A stretch of 48,752 nt of DNA from Chloroflexota bacterium (lineage in GTDB: Bacteria; Chloroflexota; Anaerolineae; Anaerolineales; Villigracilaceae). The stretch spans positions 1 to 48,752 of the forward strand of contig JAAENC010000140.1 of the NCBI GenBank assembly GCA_024224815.1. Reading direction: 5' to 3'. Below the pieces are notes generated by a model. That model was not told the DNA's origin. It did not search any database and saw only the letters and a program-made list of their open reading frames with translations. The position numbers were made by a program, and so were the translations under genes. This document shows, in pieces, positions 26,838-34,981 of this stretch. Within the stretch, counting starts at the first letter, position 1; each line of letters begins with the position of its first letter.

Positions 26838-27887
26838 TTACGAGCTATTTCTATTGTCAACGACCTCTATTCGTGTACCTTGGCCGGGGAGATGAAGATA
26901 ATCTTCTCCTGGTGGGACATAGGGCGTTGACCATAAATAGATGAATTTTGCCACATTATCTGGTGTGTTAATGCAGCCGTGGCTGCGCGGATCTCCAAAA
27001 TCGTTATGCCAATAGGCACCATGAAAAGCGTCGCCGTTGCCTGTAAAAAAGGAAACCCAGGGAACGCCGGGGAGATCATAATTATTTTCATCTCCTGCGC
27101 CGCCGGTCATGTGAACCGTGGGGGCTTTGTGATAAGTGCTAAAGGTACCAACAGGTGTGGGCGTACCACCCCATCCGCTAGCGACGAGAGATGTTGCCAC
27201 GGGAACATCGCCTTCGTAAGCGACCATTGTTTGGGTGGCGATATCAACGTAGATATGTTTATCTTCGGGCGCCACGTCTGGGGAAATGGGAGCAAGTTCC
27301 TCGTCGGGGACGATCCGAAGACAATAGCTGGGGACGAAGAAATGATCTTTGGTGAGGTTATCAAAAATACGGTACCAGTAAGTTCCGTCATCCGGTATTT
27401 GAACGATCTGATTGACCCAGTATGTCGTCCCATAATAATAGCGGCGTTTTGCTTTGAAGAAATACCCCGCGCCCAGACGAACGGGCATAAATGGGACTGT
27501 CATTTCTGCGAGGACACCTTCGGCGGGGATGTCGAGAACGGGAAGATTATAGGATGTAAAAACCGGCTGAAGATAGGCCGAGTGCGCGAAACCTTCATCG
27601 CCGATGCGGTACCAGAGGTGATTATAGGCGTGCTCGCCTTCGATATGCAATTTCTCGGTAATGGGCAGGATAACGTCCCGACCATAAAGATTGAGCACTT
27701 TACTGTTAAAAGAGGGCTTTTCATAAATGGTGAGGCTGCTCCAGGTTGTGCGCCCCTGCTGCTGGAGCGGAGGAGGTCCCGCCAGCACTTTATTAAGCCC
27801 CAAGTCTGAGAGCAGCAAGCCAAGTGTGCCTGCCGCACTAAATTTTAAGAAATCTTTACGAGTAAAAGTGGATGGTAAGTTTTTCAT
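26838..27887 (-). CDS. Exported L,D-transpeptidase (YkuD) with Tat-like signal
   Basis: A predicted extracytoplasmic L,D-transpeptidase, 349 residues, which would form 3-3 peptidoglycan crosslinks or attach proteins to peptidoglycan. The signal region starts with T-R-K-D-F-L-K-F-S, a variant of the twin-arginine motif with Arg-Lys, followed by a hydrophobic stretch to about residue 36. Two SH3-like beta regions precede the YkuD domain (from about residue 210). Catalytic residues are plain: H-G-A-Y-W-H followed by S-H-G-C-I-N with the nucleophile Cys305 and His303. Closely similar in layout to the protein at 28310, so a duplication is likely. Confidence 0.9.
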   Translation of the reverse strand: MKNLPSTFTRKDFLKFSAAGTLGLLLSDLGLNKVLAGPPPLQQQGRTTWSSLTIYEKPSFNSKVLNLYGRDVILPITEKLHIEGEHAYNHLWYRIGDEGFAHSAYLQPVFTSYNLPVLDIPAEGVLAEMTVPFMPVRLGAGYFFKAKRRYYYGTTYWVNQIVQIPDDGTYWYRIFDNLTKDHFFVPSYCLRIVPDEELAPISPDVAPEDKHIYVDIATQTMVAYEGDVPVATSLVASGWGGTPTPVGTFSTYHKAPTVHMTGGAGDENNYDLPGVPWVSFFTGNGDAFHGAYWHNDFGDPRSHGCINTPDNVAKFIYLWSTPYVPPGEDYLHLPGQGTRIEVVDNRNSS

Positions 27888-27960
27888 TTTTTATTTATGT
27901 GAATGTGATTCTGCGATGCGCATGTTTTTGCGCAGAAGCAGTCTCATTACTTATAAGCAA

Positions 27961-27991
27961 GATTGCGTCGGCGAAAAAGCCTCGCAAAGTC
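27961..27991. repeat. Partial copy of the GCAATC/CTCGCAAAG repeat
   Basis: The reverse complement reads CTTTGCGAGG, then TTTTTCGCCGA, then GCAATC, matching the outer part of the element at 34891-34981. Only one arm is present. It lies between the two YkuD-related genes. Confidence 0.45.
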
Positions 27992-27999
27992 AAAAGATT

Positions 28000-28275
28000 T
28001 TATTTTATTGAGTAATTATTTTCGTCTTTATTGCGATATCTTCGAACAACCAGATTGGTAAAGAATACGATAGACGAGAAAATACTGCCCAAAATAAGAT
28101 TGAGCGGGAATAGGGCAATGGCAAAACCAAGATACATCCCGGCTGCAATAGAAAATACGATAGTCAGATACCACGACCATTTTGGGATATTTTTCCCGAA
28201 ATAGAAATGATGCGCTGAGATGAAGGTTAAGATGATGAAGATGATGCTGATCTTATCTAGTGTTGCTTCTTCCAT
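28000..28275 (-). CDS. Small membrane protein, unknown function
   Basis: A 91-residue protein with two or three hydrophobic segments (about residues 10-25, 35-80) and a very basic C-terminus. I chose the ATG at 28275, which has an AGGAAA ribosome binding site. A start 42 bases upstream would overlap the preceding gene. It sits between two L,D-transpeptidase genes, but no function can be derived. Confidence 0.55.
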   Translation of the reverse strand: MEEATLDKISIIFIILTFISAHHFYFGKNIPKWSWYLTIVFSIAAGMYLGFAIALFPLNLILGSIFSSIVFFTNLVVRRYRNKDENNYSIK

Positions 28276-28309
28276 AAATGTGTTTTCCTGATAATTAGTA
28301 AACGTTTTT

Positions 28310-29356
28310 TTACTCAATAATTTCTACATGCGTTCCTGTATAACCATAAACAAATTCTCTGTCTGGTTTTACGACCGGCGCTGTCCAGCGGTAGAGCCAT
28401 TTTGCGGCGTGGGGGGCAAGGTTAATGCAGCCATGAGAGCGTGGATGCCCAAAGTCATTATGCCAGTAAGTGCCGTGAAAGGAAATCCCACTTTCGGTAA
28501 TATAGAGCACCCAGGGAACACCGGGGAGGTCGTATCCGCTATTGGCGAGATTTCCGGCTGCCATATGTCGGCTGGGGCGTTTATAGTAAGTTTTGAAGAT
28601 TCCTTGCGGTGTATAGAATTTTCCGTCTACAAAGCGAGCGCCTGTGGCAGCACGCGCCGCAAAAACAGGATGCAAACCTTCGTAAGCGACAACGATCTGT
28701 TGTCTTAGACGCACTTCTATCGACTTTTTATACTCAGGAACTTCGGGGGAGATGGGCGCAAGCTCTGAGCTGGTGATAATTCTGAGATGTGAAGCGAGAA
28801 CGTAATATTTTTTATCGTTCCATTTATCGTCTCGAAGCAGATACCAGACTTTTTGCGTGTCTTCATCTACAACTGTTTCTGTAACCCAATGCGTAGTTTC
28901 GTAATAGAGTCTGTAAACAAGCTCGGTGTCTACTTTTGGCTCGCTGCGTGCGTCGGTGTAGGGGACGCTTACTTCGACGAGGCTTCCTTCTTTGGGGTGT
29001 GCGTGGACGGGTTTGTTTAATCTCGTTAGGACGGGTTGCACATCACCGGAGTAGGCGTAACCATCTTCTCCCATTTTATACCAAATGCGGTTATGCGCGG
29101 ATTCATCATCGCTGAGGGCGATGCCTGTAATAGGTAGAACAATATCTTGCCAGGATTCTTTTGTGGGGGCAGAGTCGGGGCTGGGTTTCTCGAAGAGTTG
29201 GATGCTTGTCTCCGAGACTCTTCCTTCTTGGTCCGGGAGCAAGCCAGATGACGCGTGCGCTTTCGTTAATCCCCTTGGGAGAAAAGCAGTGGCAAAGCCT
29301 AGCCCTGCTAGCTTAAGAAAATCACGCCGGGAGAGAAAATCCGATAAAGGGGTCAT
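28310..29356 (-). CDS. Exported L,D-transpeptidase (YkuD) with twin-arginine signal
   Basis: A 348-residue relative of the protein at 26838. It begins with a clear Tat motif, S-R-R-D-F-L-K-L at residues 9-16, and a hydrophobic stretch up to about residue 35, so it would be exported folded. The YkuD domain (from about residue 210) carries [11 protein letters not shown] followed by S-H-G-C-I-N, with Cys310 and His308. The first 200 residues form SH3-like beta modules that may bind wall polymers. Confidence 0.9.
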   Translation of the reverse strand: MTPLSDFLSRRDFLKLAGLGFATAFLPRGLTKAHASSGLLPDQEGRVSETSIQLFEKPSPDSAPTKESWQDIVLPITGIALSDDESAHNRIWYKMGEDGYAYSGDVQPVLTRLNKPVHAHPKEGSLVEVSVPYTDARSEPKVDTELVYRLYYETTHWVTETVVDEDTQKVWYLLRDDKWNDKKYYVLASHLRIITSSELAPISPEVPEYKKSIEVRLRQQIVVAYEGLHPVFAARAATGARFVDGKFYTPQGIFKTYYKRPSRHMAAGNLANSGYDLPGVPWVLYITESGISFHGTYWHNDFGHPRSHGCINLAPHAAKWLYRWTAPVVKPDREFVYGYTGTHVEIIE

Positions 29357-29409
29357 TTTTTTGTAAAACGCAAAGTCAGAAGACTCTGGAGAATAATTAG
29401 TTCTTATCC

Positions 29410-29458
29410 CAATGCTCTGCGTTGGGATGCTCTAAGTCCATTGCAACGCAGAGCATTG
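29410..29458. repeat. 49-bp palindromic element
   Basis: Perfect 15-bp inverted repeat (29410-29424, CAATGCTCTGCGTTG, and 29444-29458) with a 19-base spacer between two L,D-transpeptidase genes. It begins 8 bases downstream of the stop of the 29467 gene, in the minus direction. There is no T-run, so it is not a standard terminator. Confidence 0.75.
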
Positions 29459-29466
29459 CAATATTC

Positions 29467-30537
29467 TTAATAATGTATCTTAACCATCGTGCCGACTGGC
29501 GAGAAATTATATAACCATTCTGCATTGTCGGTGCGCAGGTTTACACAGCCGTGAGACATGGGCGTGCCAAAATTATTATGCCAATAAGTGCCGTGAAAAC
29601 CGTATCCCTTATAAAAATACATCACATAGGGAACATTGGTTAGGTAATAATCTGCGCCTGCCATTGTGGTTGAAGCATATTTGACATAAACATAATAAGT
29701 GCCTGTAACGGTGGGGGTTTGCCATGTGCCGGTTGAAACGATAAAAGAATTGATCAGTGTATCGCCGGCATAGGCGTAAACGCGCTGTTCGCTAAGATTA
29801 ACATCGATCCAGTGTTTTCCATCGCTAACAGGTGGCGATACTGCCGTAGGGGCGGGCTTTGGTGTATTGGTTGGATAAAAAGTATTTGTAGGGAGCGGCG
29901 TATTTGTGATCGTCGGTGTAAGCGTTGGTGTAGGGGTATATGTAGGCGTTGGCGTAAGAGTAAAGGTTGCCGTCGGTGTGAATGTGGGCGTTGGCGTAAG
30001 GGTCGGCGTGGGGGTAAATGTTGCGGTCGGGGAAGGCGTATAAGTCGGTTTTGCGATCATCCCCTCGCCCCAATGTTGTTCTGTGACGGCCAAAGTCGCT
30101 GTCGGCGCTTCTCCGAAGAGCGCCATTGCAGGGGATGCATTAAAAGCTAAAAAGGAAATGCCAGCGACACAGAGGAGTAAAAAACTGCCTAAAAGAAGGA
30201 TGGGAAGTCTACTTTTCTGCTTTTTCGGGACGGATTGCTGCGCTACGACCTTGCCCTGAGCTTGCTTCCGCTGTGGAGACAATCTCCGCTCCGCCCACGC
30301 TATCCCCTTTTTGGCACGCTGACTATTGGGGTTGATCTGTAACGCCCGCCGCAAATATTTAATGCTCGTCCCTGGCTTCGATACCGCCGCAAGAATAAGC
30401 CAGGAATCTTCAATTTCCGGCATTAATTTTGCAGCACGTTTTGCCCAGGAATAAGCGGCTTTTTTATTGCCCGCTTTTAAGGCCGCCCGCGCTTGTTGAA
30501 GGGCTTCGTTTGCCTGATTATCTCGTTCGTTTACCAT
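29467..30537 (-). CDS. Membrane-anchored L,D-transpeptidase with helical N-domain and Thr/Pro stalk
   Basis: A 356-residue protein with three parts. Residues 1-80 form an intracellular TPR-like helical domain ([23 protein letters not shown]). A single membrane helix follows near 110-130. A stalk of T-P-T-x repeats (about 145-240) then leads to a YkuD domain with H-G-T-Y-W-H and S-H-G-C-V-N (Cys331, His329). The ATG at 30537 overlaps the upstream stop by 7 bases (ATGGTAA), so translation should be coupled. The stalk would place the catalytic domain within the wall. Confidence 0.92.
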   Translation of the reverse strand: MVNERDNQANEALQQARAALKAGNKKAAYSWAKRAAKLMPEIEDSWLILAAVSKPGTSIKYLRRALQINPNSQRAKKGIAWAERRLSPQRKQAQGKVVAQQSVPKKQKSRLPILLLGSFLLLCVAGISFLAFNASPAMALFGEAPTATLAVTEQHWGEGMIAKPTYTPSPTATFTPTPTLTPTPTFTPTATFTLTPTPTYTPTPTLTPTITNTPLPTNTFYPTNTPKPAPTAVSPPVSDGKHWIDVNLSEQRVYAYAGDTLINSFIVSTGTWQTPTVTGTYYVYVKYASTTMAGADYYLTNVPYVMYFYKGYGFHGTYWHNNFGTPMSHGCVNLRTDNAEWLYNFSPVGTMVKIHY

Positions 30538-31667
30538 CTTATATCCACCGGTGTGCCTACATTGACCCAATCATAAAGAAGTTGTGCTTCATAAGAGCCG
30601 AGCACTACACATCCATAAGATATTGGTGTTCCTAAATAACCGGCCCAGAGCGTTGCCCCATTTGCCATGATTGGTAAAGCGTGGATGCCATTTTGCAGGC
30701 TCCCTGCCCAATAAATGCCGAGCCAGTTTGGCATCCAGATATTCCACGTTGAGCCGTATGCGCTGGGGATTTTATTCAAAATACTAAAACTGCCCGTTGC
30801 TGTAGCGTCGTTCATCCCTGTAGAAGCGACAAAACTATAAACCAATGTATCTCCCTGATAGGCATAAAGATGCTGATCAGAAATATCTACAAGTACATAT
30901 TTTTGCCCGTAGACCACGGTGTCATTATTCTCTTGCGGCGCTGCAGGGACAGCCGTATTTGCCGGACGCGCTGTTGCCGTAGGCACGGGCGTATTGGTCG
31001 GGGTATTCGTAGGAGTAGGCGTTAACGTCGGCGTAGAAGTTGCTGTTGCAGTCGGGGTATAAGTTGGTTTTGCAATATCCGCTTCGCCCCAATGTTCTTG
31101 GCTAAAAGTAGCCGTTGGCGTTGCCTGCATTGCTGCGGCGAGAGAAGAAATGCGTGGCATAAATGCCCAAACTAAAGATACCAGAATGACCGTCATTAAT
31201 AGCGCTGGCGCTGATTGCTGCCAGCCTTGTCTTTTCTTGCCTGGCAAAATGGCTTTATTTGGCTGGGTCTCGTGAATAGTTTTTTTGATCGGTTGCGTAT
31301 CTTCTGCATCAAGAGTATGGATTTGAAGAATACCGCCATGCGTATTTCCGCTCGGAAGGACTACGCTTTCTTTTATAGCAGGTCTTGGCTGCGTTATTTC
31401 ATTTTGTGTTTCGAGTCGTTTTTTTGCCCAGGCTATCCCCTTTTGGGCACGCTTGCTTTGCGGATTTATGGCTAATGCCCGCTCCAGATAACGGAGACTT
31501 AATTGCGGGCGTGATGTTGCCGCTAAAAGCAGCCAAGGTTCTTCTTTTTTAGGCGCAAGCGAAGCAGCTTTTTCCGCCCAACGGCGCGCAGAAACTTTAT
31601 CTCCCTTACGCAGGGCAGCGCGTGAACGTCGGATGGCTTCTTTTGCCGCTTGCTGATTTGTGCTCAT
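30531..31667 (-). CDS. Membrane-anchored YkuD protein, SYGC variant
   Basis: A 378-residue paralogue of the protein at 29467, with the same order of TPR-like helices, membrane helix (about 165-185), Thr/Pro stalk and YkuD domain. The catalytic motif differs: the sequence before the nucleophile Cys353 is I-S-Y-G-C-V-V, with Tyr351 in place of the usual His. An upstream N-G-I-H-A-L retains the other conserved His. YkuD proteins with S-Y-G-C are known in the family, so this need not be inactive. The start overlaps the amidase stop as ATGA. Confidence 0.88.
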   Translation of the reverse strand: MSTNQQAAKEAIRRSRAALRKGDKVSARRWAEKAASLAPKKEEPWLLLAATSRPQLSLRYLERALAINPQSKRAQKGIAWAKKRLETQNEITQPRPAIKESVVLPSGNTHGGILQIHTLDAEDTQPIKKTIHETQPNKAILPGKKRQGWQQSAPALLMTVILVSLVWAFMPRISSLAAAMQATPTATFSQEHWGEADIAKPTYTPTATATSTPTLTPTPTNTPTNTPVPTATARPANTAVPAAPQENNDTVVYGQKYVLVDISDQHLYAYQGDTLVYSFVASTGMNDATATGSFSILNKIPSAYGSTWNIWMPNWLGIYWAGSLQNGIHALPIMANGATLWAGYLGTPISYGCVVLGSYEAQLLYDWVNVGTPVDIRW

Positions 31668-32482
31668 GGTGATTGAGTTGCAATTACCGGAATAGTCGCT
31701 ACGGGCGTAGGCTCAACGCTTTCATTGTTCACAAAGCATTCAATGCCCTGCACGATCCCCTCTGCAATTACTTCCGGGTGTTGGGTCAAAATATCGCGGT
31801 CGAGATTCATAAATCCCGTTTCGATGATTGCGGCGATAGTTGTATCGCTGATCTCTTCAAAGGCGTGATATTCACGCATATCGGTTGTGATACTGCCTGA
31901 GTGGAAGGGCAAATTTGTGACACTTCCGTATCGGTCGCGCAAACAGCCTGTTAAGCGGGCAGCACGATTATAGTCTCGGGTATCCATCGCGGCAGAGAGT
32001 TTAAATCCGGTTGCGTTTTCATCTATATAGGCGCAAGAATCATTGTGGATAGAAATCAAAGCAACAGCGCTGTAGCCGTCTAAGCGTGTATCAAATTCTT
32101 GCAATAAATCTACCTGAAAACCACTCTGTGTTAGCTTTTGCTGAACAATGGTGGCGATCTTTAAATTCAATTCTGCTTCGGTGAGCGTTGCTTCGCCATT
32201 GCCATCCAGACAAACTGCACCGGGATCATTGCCCCAATGCCCTGAAACGATCCCAATGTGCAATTGCGGATAAGCCGCATCGGCGGTTGGGCCAGATTCA
32301 GGCTGGCTGGTCAGGATAAGCGTCATTTTTTCAGAAAGGTTGCCAGAGAAAACCCCCGCTGGGGTCCAGGCAGTGAAGAGAGTTGCCAGCAAAAATGCAA
32401 CGCCCAATACCACCGGCAAAACGCGTGGTGTCGCAGCTTTTTTTTCTTTTAAATTCCCTCGGCGATTGCTTTCTACACTCAA
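31664..32482 (-). CDS. N-acetylmuramoyl-L-alanine amidase (Amidase_3 type)
   Basis: Zinc amidase that cleaves the bond between N-acetylmuramic acid and L-alanine in peptidoglycan. It has 272 residues with one membrane anchor (about residues 20-40) and an extracytoplasmic catalytic domain. The zinc ligands and catalytic Glu are visible: His82 in G-H-W-G, Glu102 in T-E-A-E-L-N-L, His146 in S-I-H-N-D, and the Glu of I-I-E-T-G-F. I chose the TTG at 32482 because GGGAG lies 8 bases upstream; an in-frame TTG at 32497 is possible. First gene of the cell wall transcript. Confidence 0.88.
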   Translation of the reverse strand: MSVESNRRGNLKEKKAATPRVLPVVLGVAFLLATLFTAWTPAGVFSGNLSEKMTLILTSQPESGPTADAAYPQLHIGIVSGHWGNDPGAVCLDGNGEATLTEAELNLKIATIVQQKLTQSGFQVDLLQEFDTRLDGYSAVALISIHNDSCAYIDENATGFKLSAAMDTRDYNRAARLTGCLRDRYGSVTNLPFHSGSITTDMREYHAFEEISDTTIAAIIETGFMNLDRDILTQHPEVIAEGIVQGIECFVNNESVEPTPVATIPVIATQSP

Positions 32483-32591
32483 AAATATCTCTCCCAAATA
32501 AGAAAATACTTAAATCTCTACCTTCAATAGTACCTTATTTTTCAAAAAACTAGCAAGGATGGATTTCGGATAAAAAAAGTAGGAATTCCGC

Positions 32592-32620
32592 TTGACGCTC
32601 CTCATCTGTACAAGTATGAT
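32592..32620 (+). promoter_or_regulatory. Sigma-70-type promoter of the flavin reductase gene
   Basis: TTGACG (32592-32597), a 17-base spacer, then TATGAT (32615-32620), close to consensus. The ATG at 32644 follows after an AGGAGA ribosome binding site. Confidence 0.7.
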
Positions 32621-32643
32621 GAAGAAAAACATAGGAGAAAAAA

Positions 32644-33126
32644 ATGACCATCACCCCCGAAGATCTCCGCAAAGCCATGCGAAATTGGGCTAGCGGAATA
32701 GCCATCGTCACAGCATCCCATAATGGAGAAACCCACGGCATGACTGTTAGCTCCTTCACATCTCTTTCGCTTGATCCGCCTCTCATTTCTGTATCTCTCT
32801 ACAAAACCAGCCGCACACACGCGCTAGTCAGTGAAGCAGGGCATTTTGGCGTAACGATTCTCGCTGCCGATCAGGAAGAAATTTCAAATCGATTTGCAGG
32901 CCGCGTTCCCGATACAGAAGACCGCCTGGCAGGTCTAAACATCGAAACCCTCTCCAGTGGAGCCCCTTTTATCTCTGGTGGCCTCACCTTTTTCGACTGC
33001 CGCGTCATACAAGAAATTCCCTGCGGAACCAACACCCTCTTCATCGCTGGAATAATAGACGCAAAATCACAAGAAGATGGCACTCCGCTGCTCTACTTCA
33101 ATCAAAAATATCAAAAGTTTGGATAG
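32644..33126 (+). CDS. Flavin reductase-like domain protein
   Basis: A 160-residue flavin-binding protein of the FMN-binding split barrel class that likely reduces FMN/FAD with NAD(P)H for a partner enzyme. The signature is present: S-G-I-A-I-V-T-A, then G-M-T-V-S-S-F-T-S-L-S-L-D-P-P-L-I-S-V, then G-H-F-G-V-T-I-L and F-A-G-R. No monooxygenase partner gene is adjacent. It has its own promoter. Confidence 0.9.
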   Translation: MTITPEDLRKAMRNWASGIAIVTASHNGETHGMTVSSFTSLSLDPPLISVSLYKTSRTHALVSEAGHFGVTILAADQEEISNRFAGRVPDTEDRLAGLNIETLSSGAPFISGGLTFFDCRVIQEIPCGTNTLFIAGIIDAKSQEDGTPLLYFNQKYQKFG

Positions 33127-33135
33127 CTTCTAGCT

Positions 33136-33172
33136 CCTTCCCCTATTTTCCGCCTTTGAAAATGGGGGAAGG
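33136..33172. repeat. CCTTCCCC...GGGGAAGG hairpin repeat
   Basis: An 8-bp perfect outer stem with partly paired inner arms (TTTTC/GAAAA), followed by a GGTTGGGATGGGGG stretch like the end of the elements at 1304 and 13357. It lies 45 bases before the ATG of the AMMECR1 gene. Confidence 0.5.
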
Positions 33173-33217
33173 TTGGGATGGGGGCGGGGCGCTCCTGACC
33201 CTAAACTTGCCTCCACT

Positions 33218-33784
33218 ATGGATACAAACCCTCTCACCTCCACAGAAAAAAAAATCTTACTAAAACTCGCCCGCAGCAGCCTCGAGGCAAAACTGCGTGG
33301 AGAGAAACTCCCCCCGTTAAAGGCAGAAACACCCCATCTTCAAAGAGATGGCGCCACCTTTGTCACCCTCACCAAAAACGGACGCTTGCGCGGCTGTATC
33401 GGCACCCTCGAAGCCTACCGCCCCCTCGCCGAAGATGTGCAGGAACATGCCATCGCCGCCGCGTTGCACGATAGACGTTTCCCGCCTGTAAAAGCAGATG
33501 AATTAGAAGAGATCGAGATCGAAATTTCCCGCTTAACTGCCCCCGTAGTGCTCGAATATGAAAACGCCGATGACCTTCTTGCTAAACTTCGCCCGGGTAT
33601 CGACGGCGTTATTCTCAAAGACGGATTTAAACGAGCAACCTATCTCCCCCAAGTCTGGGAGCAACTCCTCGATGCAGAAGAATTTCTGAATTATCTTTGT
33701 CAAAAAATGGGGCTACCTAAAGACGCCTGGCGCCACAAAAAGCTGACTGTCCTCACCTATCAGGTTGAAGAATTTTACGAGTAG
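33218..33784 (+). CDS. AMMECR1 domain protein (AmmeMemoRadiSam system protein A)
   Basis: A 188-residue AMMECR1-domain protein. The hallmark L-R-G-C-I-G is at about residues 60-65, followed by A-L-H-D-R-R-F-P-P-V and the I-E-I-S-R-L strand. In many microbes this protein is encoded with a Memo-like protein and a radical SAM enzyme; neither partner is seen here. The ATG at 33218 was chosen because the upstream frame reads repeat sequence. The molecular role of the family is not settled. Confidence 0.9.
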   Translation: MDTNPLTSTEKKILLKLARSSLEAKLRGEKLPPLKAETPHLQRDGATFVTLTKNGRLRGCIGTLEAYRPLAEDVQEHAIAAALHDRRFPPVKADELEEIEIEISRLTAPVVLEYENADDLLAKLRPGIDGVILKDGFKRATYLPQVWEQLLDAEEFLNYLCQKMGLPKDAWRHKKLTVLTYQVEEFYE

Positions 33785-33851
33785 AAAGCACCTTAAACTC
33801 GTGCCACAGGTTACATACCTGACAACGTCTTTTCTGCATTCACAATCCCTC

Positions 33852-34877
33852 CTAAAACATGTTTTTATTTGCAATAATCCACTCAAATAGTTTTTTGATG
33901 CCTGTATCTACGCCGATTTTTGGATGCCAGTTTAGGTCTTTCTTGGCACTACGAATATCAGCATAAAAGACGCGTTGGTCGCCTGGGCGCCAATCGTCTC
34001 GTTGAACGGGGATTTTGCGTCCAAATAGTTCCTCGAGCATGGGGAAAAACTCAGCGTAGATCGAGATGACATTTTCCGCTCCCCCACCCACGTTATAGAC
34101 CTTACCTTTCACATCGTCAATGCGCGTAACCGATGCGTCGTAAGCATCCAGTAAATCGTCCACGTGCAAGACATCGCGTACCTGTTTGCCGTCGCCATAA
34201 ATGGTGATCGGTCGCCCCGTTATCGCCGCGATCATAAACCACGCCAGCCAGCCCTGATCTTCGACCCCAAATTGGCGCGGCCCATAAATGCAGGATTGTC
34301 GCAAAACGACTGTTCTTAGCCCATAAATACGGGCATAATCGCGGACATATTGATCGCCCGCACCTTTGGAGCATCCATAAGGAGAATGGAAATCGAGCGG
34401 CTGCTCTTCGGAACATCCGTGTTTTAGGCTTGCGTATTGCCAACGCGATTCTTTTTCTGCAAGAGGTACATCTTCCATTCCCCCGTAAACCTTATTTGTG
34501 GATGCGTAAATCACGATTGGATCGCGTTCTGATAATCTCGCCGCTTCAACCACGTTAAATGTGCCGAGCGCATTAATATCAAAATCTTCACGGGGGTGCG
34601 TAACAGATATTGTGACTGCAACTTGCCCCGCCAGATGGACGATGATGTCGGCATCTTTAGCGGTAGCTGTTAATGTTGCGGCATCACGAATATCAGCGTG
34701 AGCAAGTTGAAACGAGTCTGTGCCGTGTGTTTGGCGGAGCCAATCCAGATTACGGGGTGCTCCTGCGCGAGATAAATTATCATAGACAATAACATCTTCC
34801 CCACGAGCAAGAAGACGGTTGACGTAGTTTGATCCGATAAACCCGGCTCCGCCGGTGATGAGATATTTCATAGACAT
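33852..34877 (-). CDS. NAD-dependent epimerase, CDP-paratose 2-epimerase-like
   Basis: An extended SDR of 341 residues acting on a nucleotide sugar. The NAD-binding motif G-G-A-G-F-I-G-S-N is near the start; catalytic residues follow as Y-A-S-T-N-K-V-Y-G and S-P-Y-G-C-S-K-G-A. The segments V-L-R-Q-S-C-I-Y-G-P-R-Q-F-G-V-E-D-Q-G-W and the inserted region before the Y-x-x-x-K motif are characteristic of RfbE-like CDP-paratose 2-epimerases. The ATG at 34877 has AGGAG five bases upstream. No other CDP-dideoxyhexose genes are in the window, so the natural substrate may differ. Confidence 0.88.
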   Translation of the reverse strand: MSMKYLITGGAGFIGSNYVNRLLARGEDVIVYDNLSRAGAPRNLDWLRQTHGTDSFQLAHADIRDAATLTATAKDADIIVHLAGQVAVTISVTHPREDFDINALGTFNVVEAARLSERDPIVIYASTNKVYGGMEDVPLAEKESRWQYASLKHGCSEEQPLDFHSPYGCSKGAGDQYVRDYARIYGLRTVVLRQSCIYGPRQFGVEDQGWLAWFMIAAITGRPITIYGDGKQVRDVLHVDDLLDAYDASVTRIDDVKGKVYNVGGGAENVISIYAEFFPMLEELFGRKIPVQRDDWRPGDQRVFYADIRSAKKDLNWHPKIGVDTGIKKLFEWIIANKNMF

Positions 34878-34890
34878 AATCACTCCTGCC

Positions 34891-34981
34891 ATGTCTTTGC
34901 GAGGCAGTTTTATCGCCGAAGTAATCTCCCGCACAGAGAGGGAGATCGCCGCGTCGGGCTAAAGCCCTCCTCGCGAAGACA
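34891..34981. repeat. 91-bp palindromic repeat (TGTCTTTGCGAGG...CTCGCGAAGACA)
   Basis: Near-perfect 14-bp ends and inner arms with ATCGCCG...ATCGCCGCG. It fills exactly the space between the ribosome binding site of the epimerase gene and the stop codon of the next gene. Related copies occur at 40660 and 43043, with partial ones at 21789 and 27961. Confidence 0.75.

Noticed and set aside
26979-27809. Long plus-strand open frame of 276 codons
   Set aside because: It lies wholly opposite the L,D-transpeptidase gene at 26838-27887, which has clear catalytic motifs. The antisense protein has no family pattern.
29700-30070. Repeated GTNGG(T/C)GT-like units resembling a tandem repeat or CRISPR
   Set aside because: They are degenerate codons of the Thr/Pro stalk in the L,D-transpeptidase gene; there are no unique spacers of even length.
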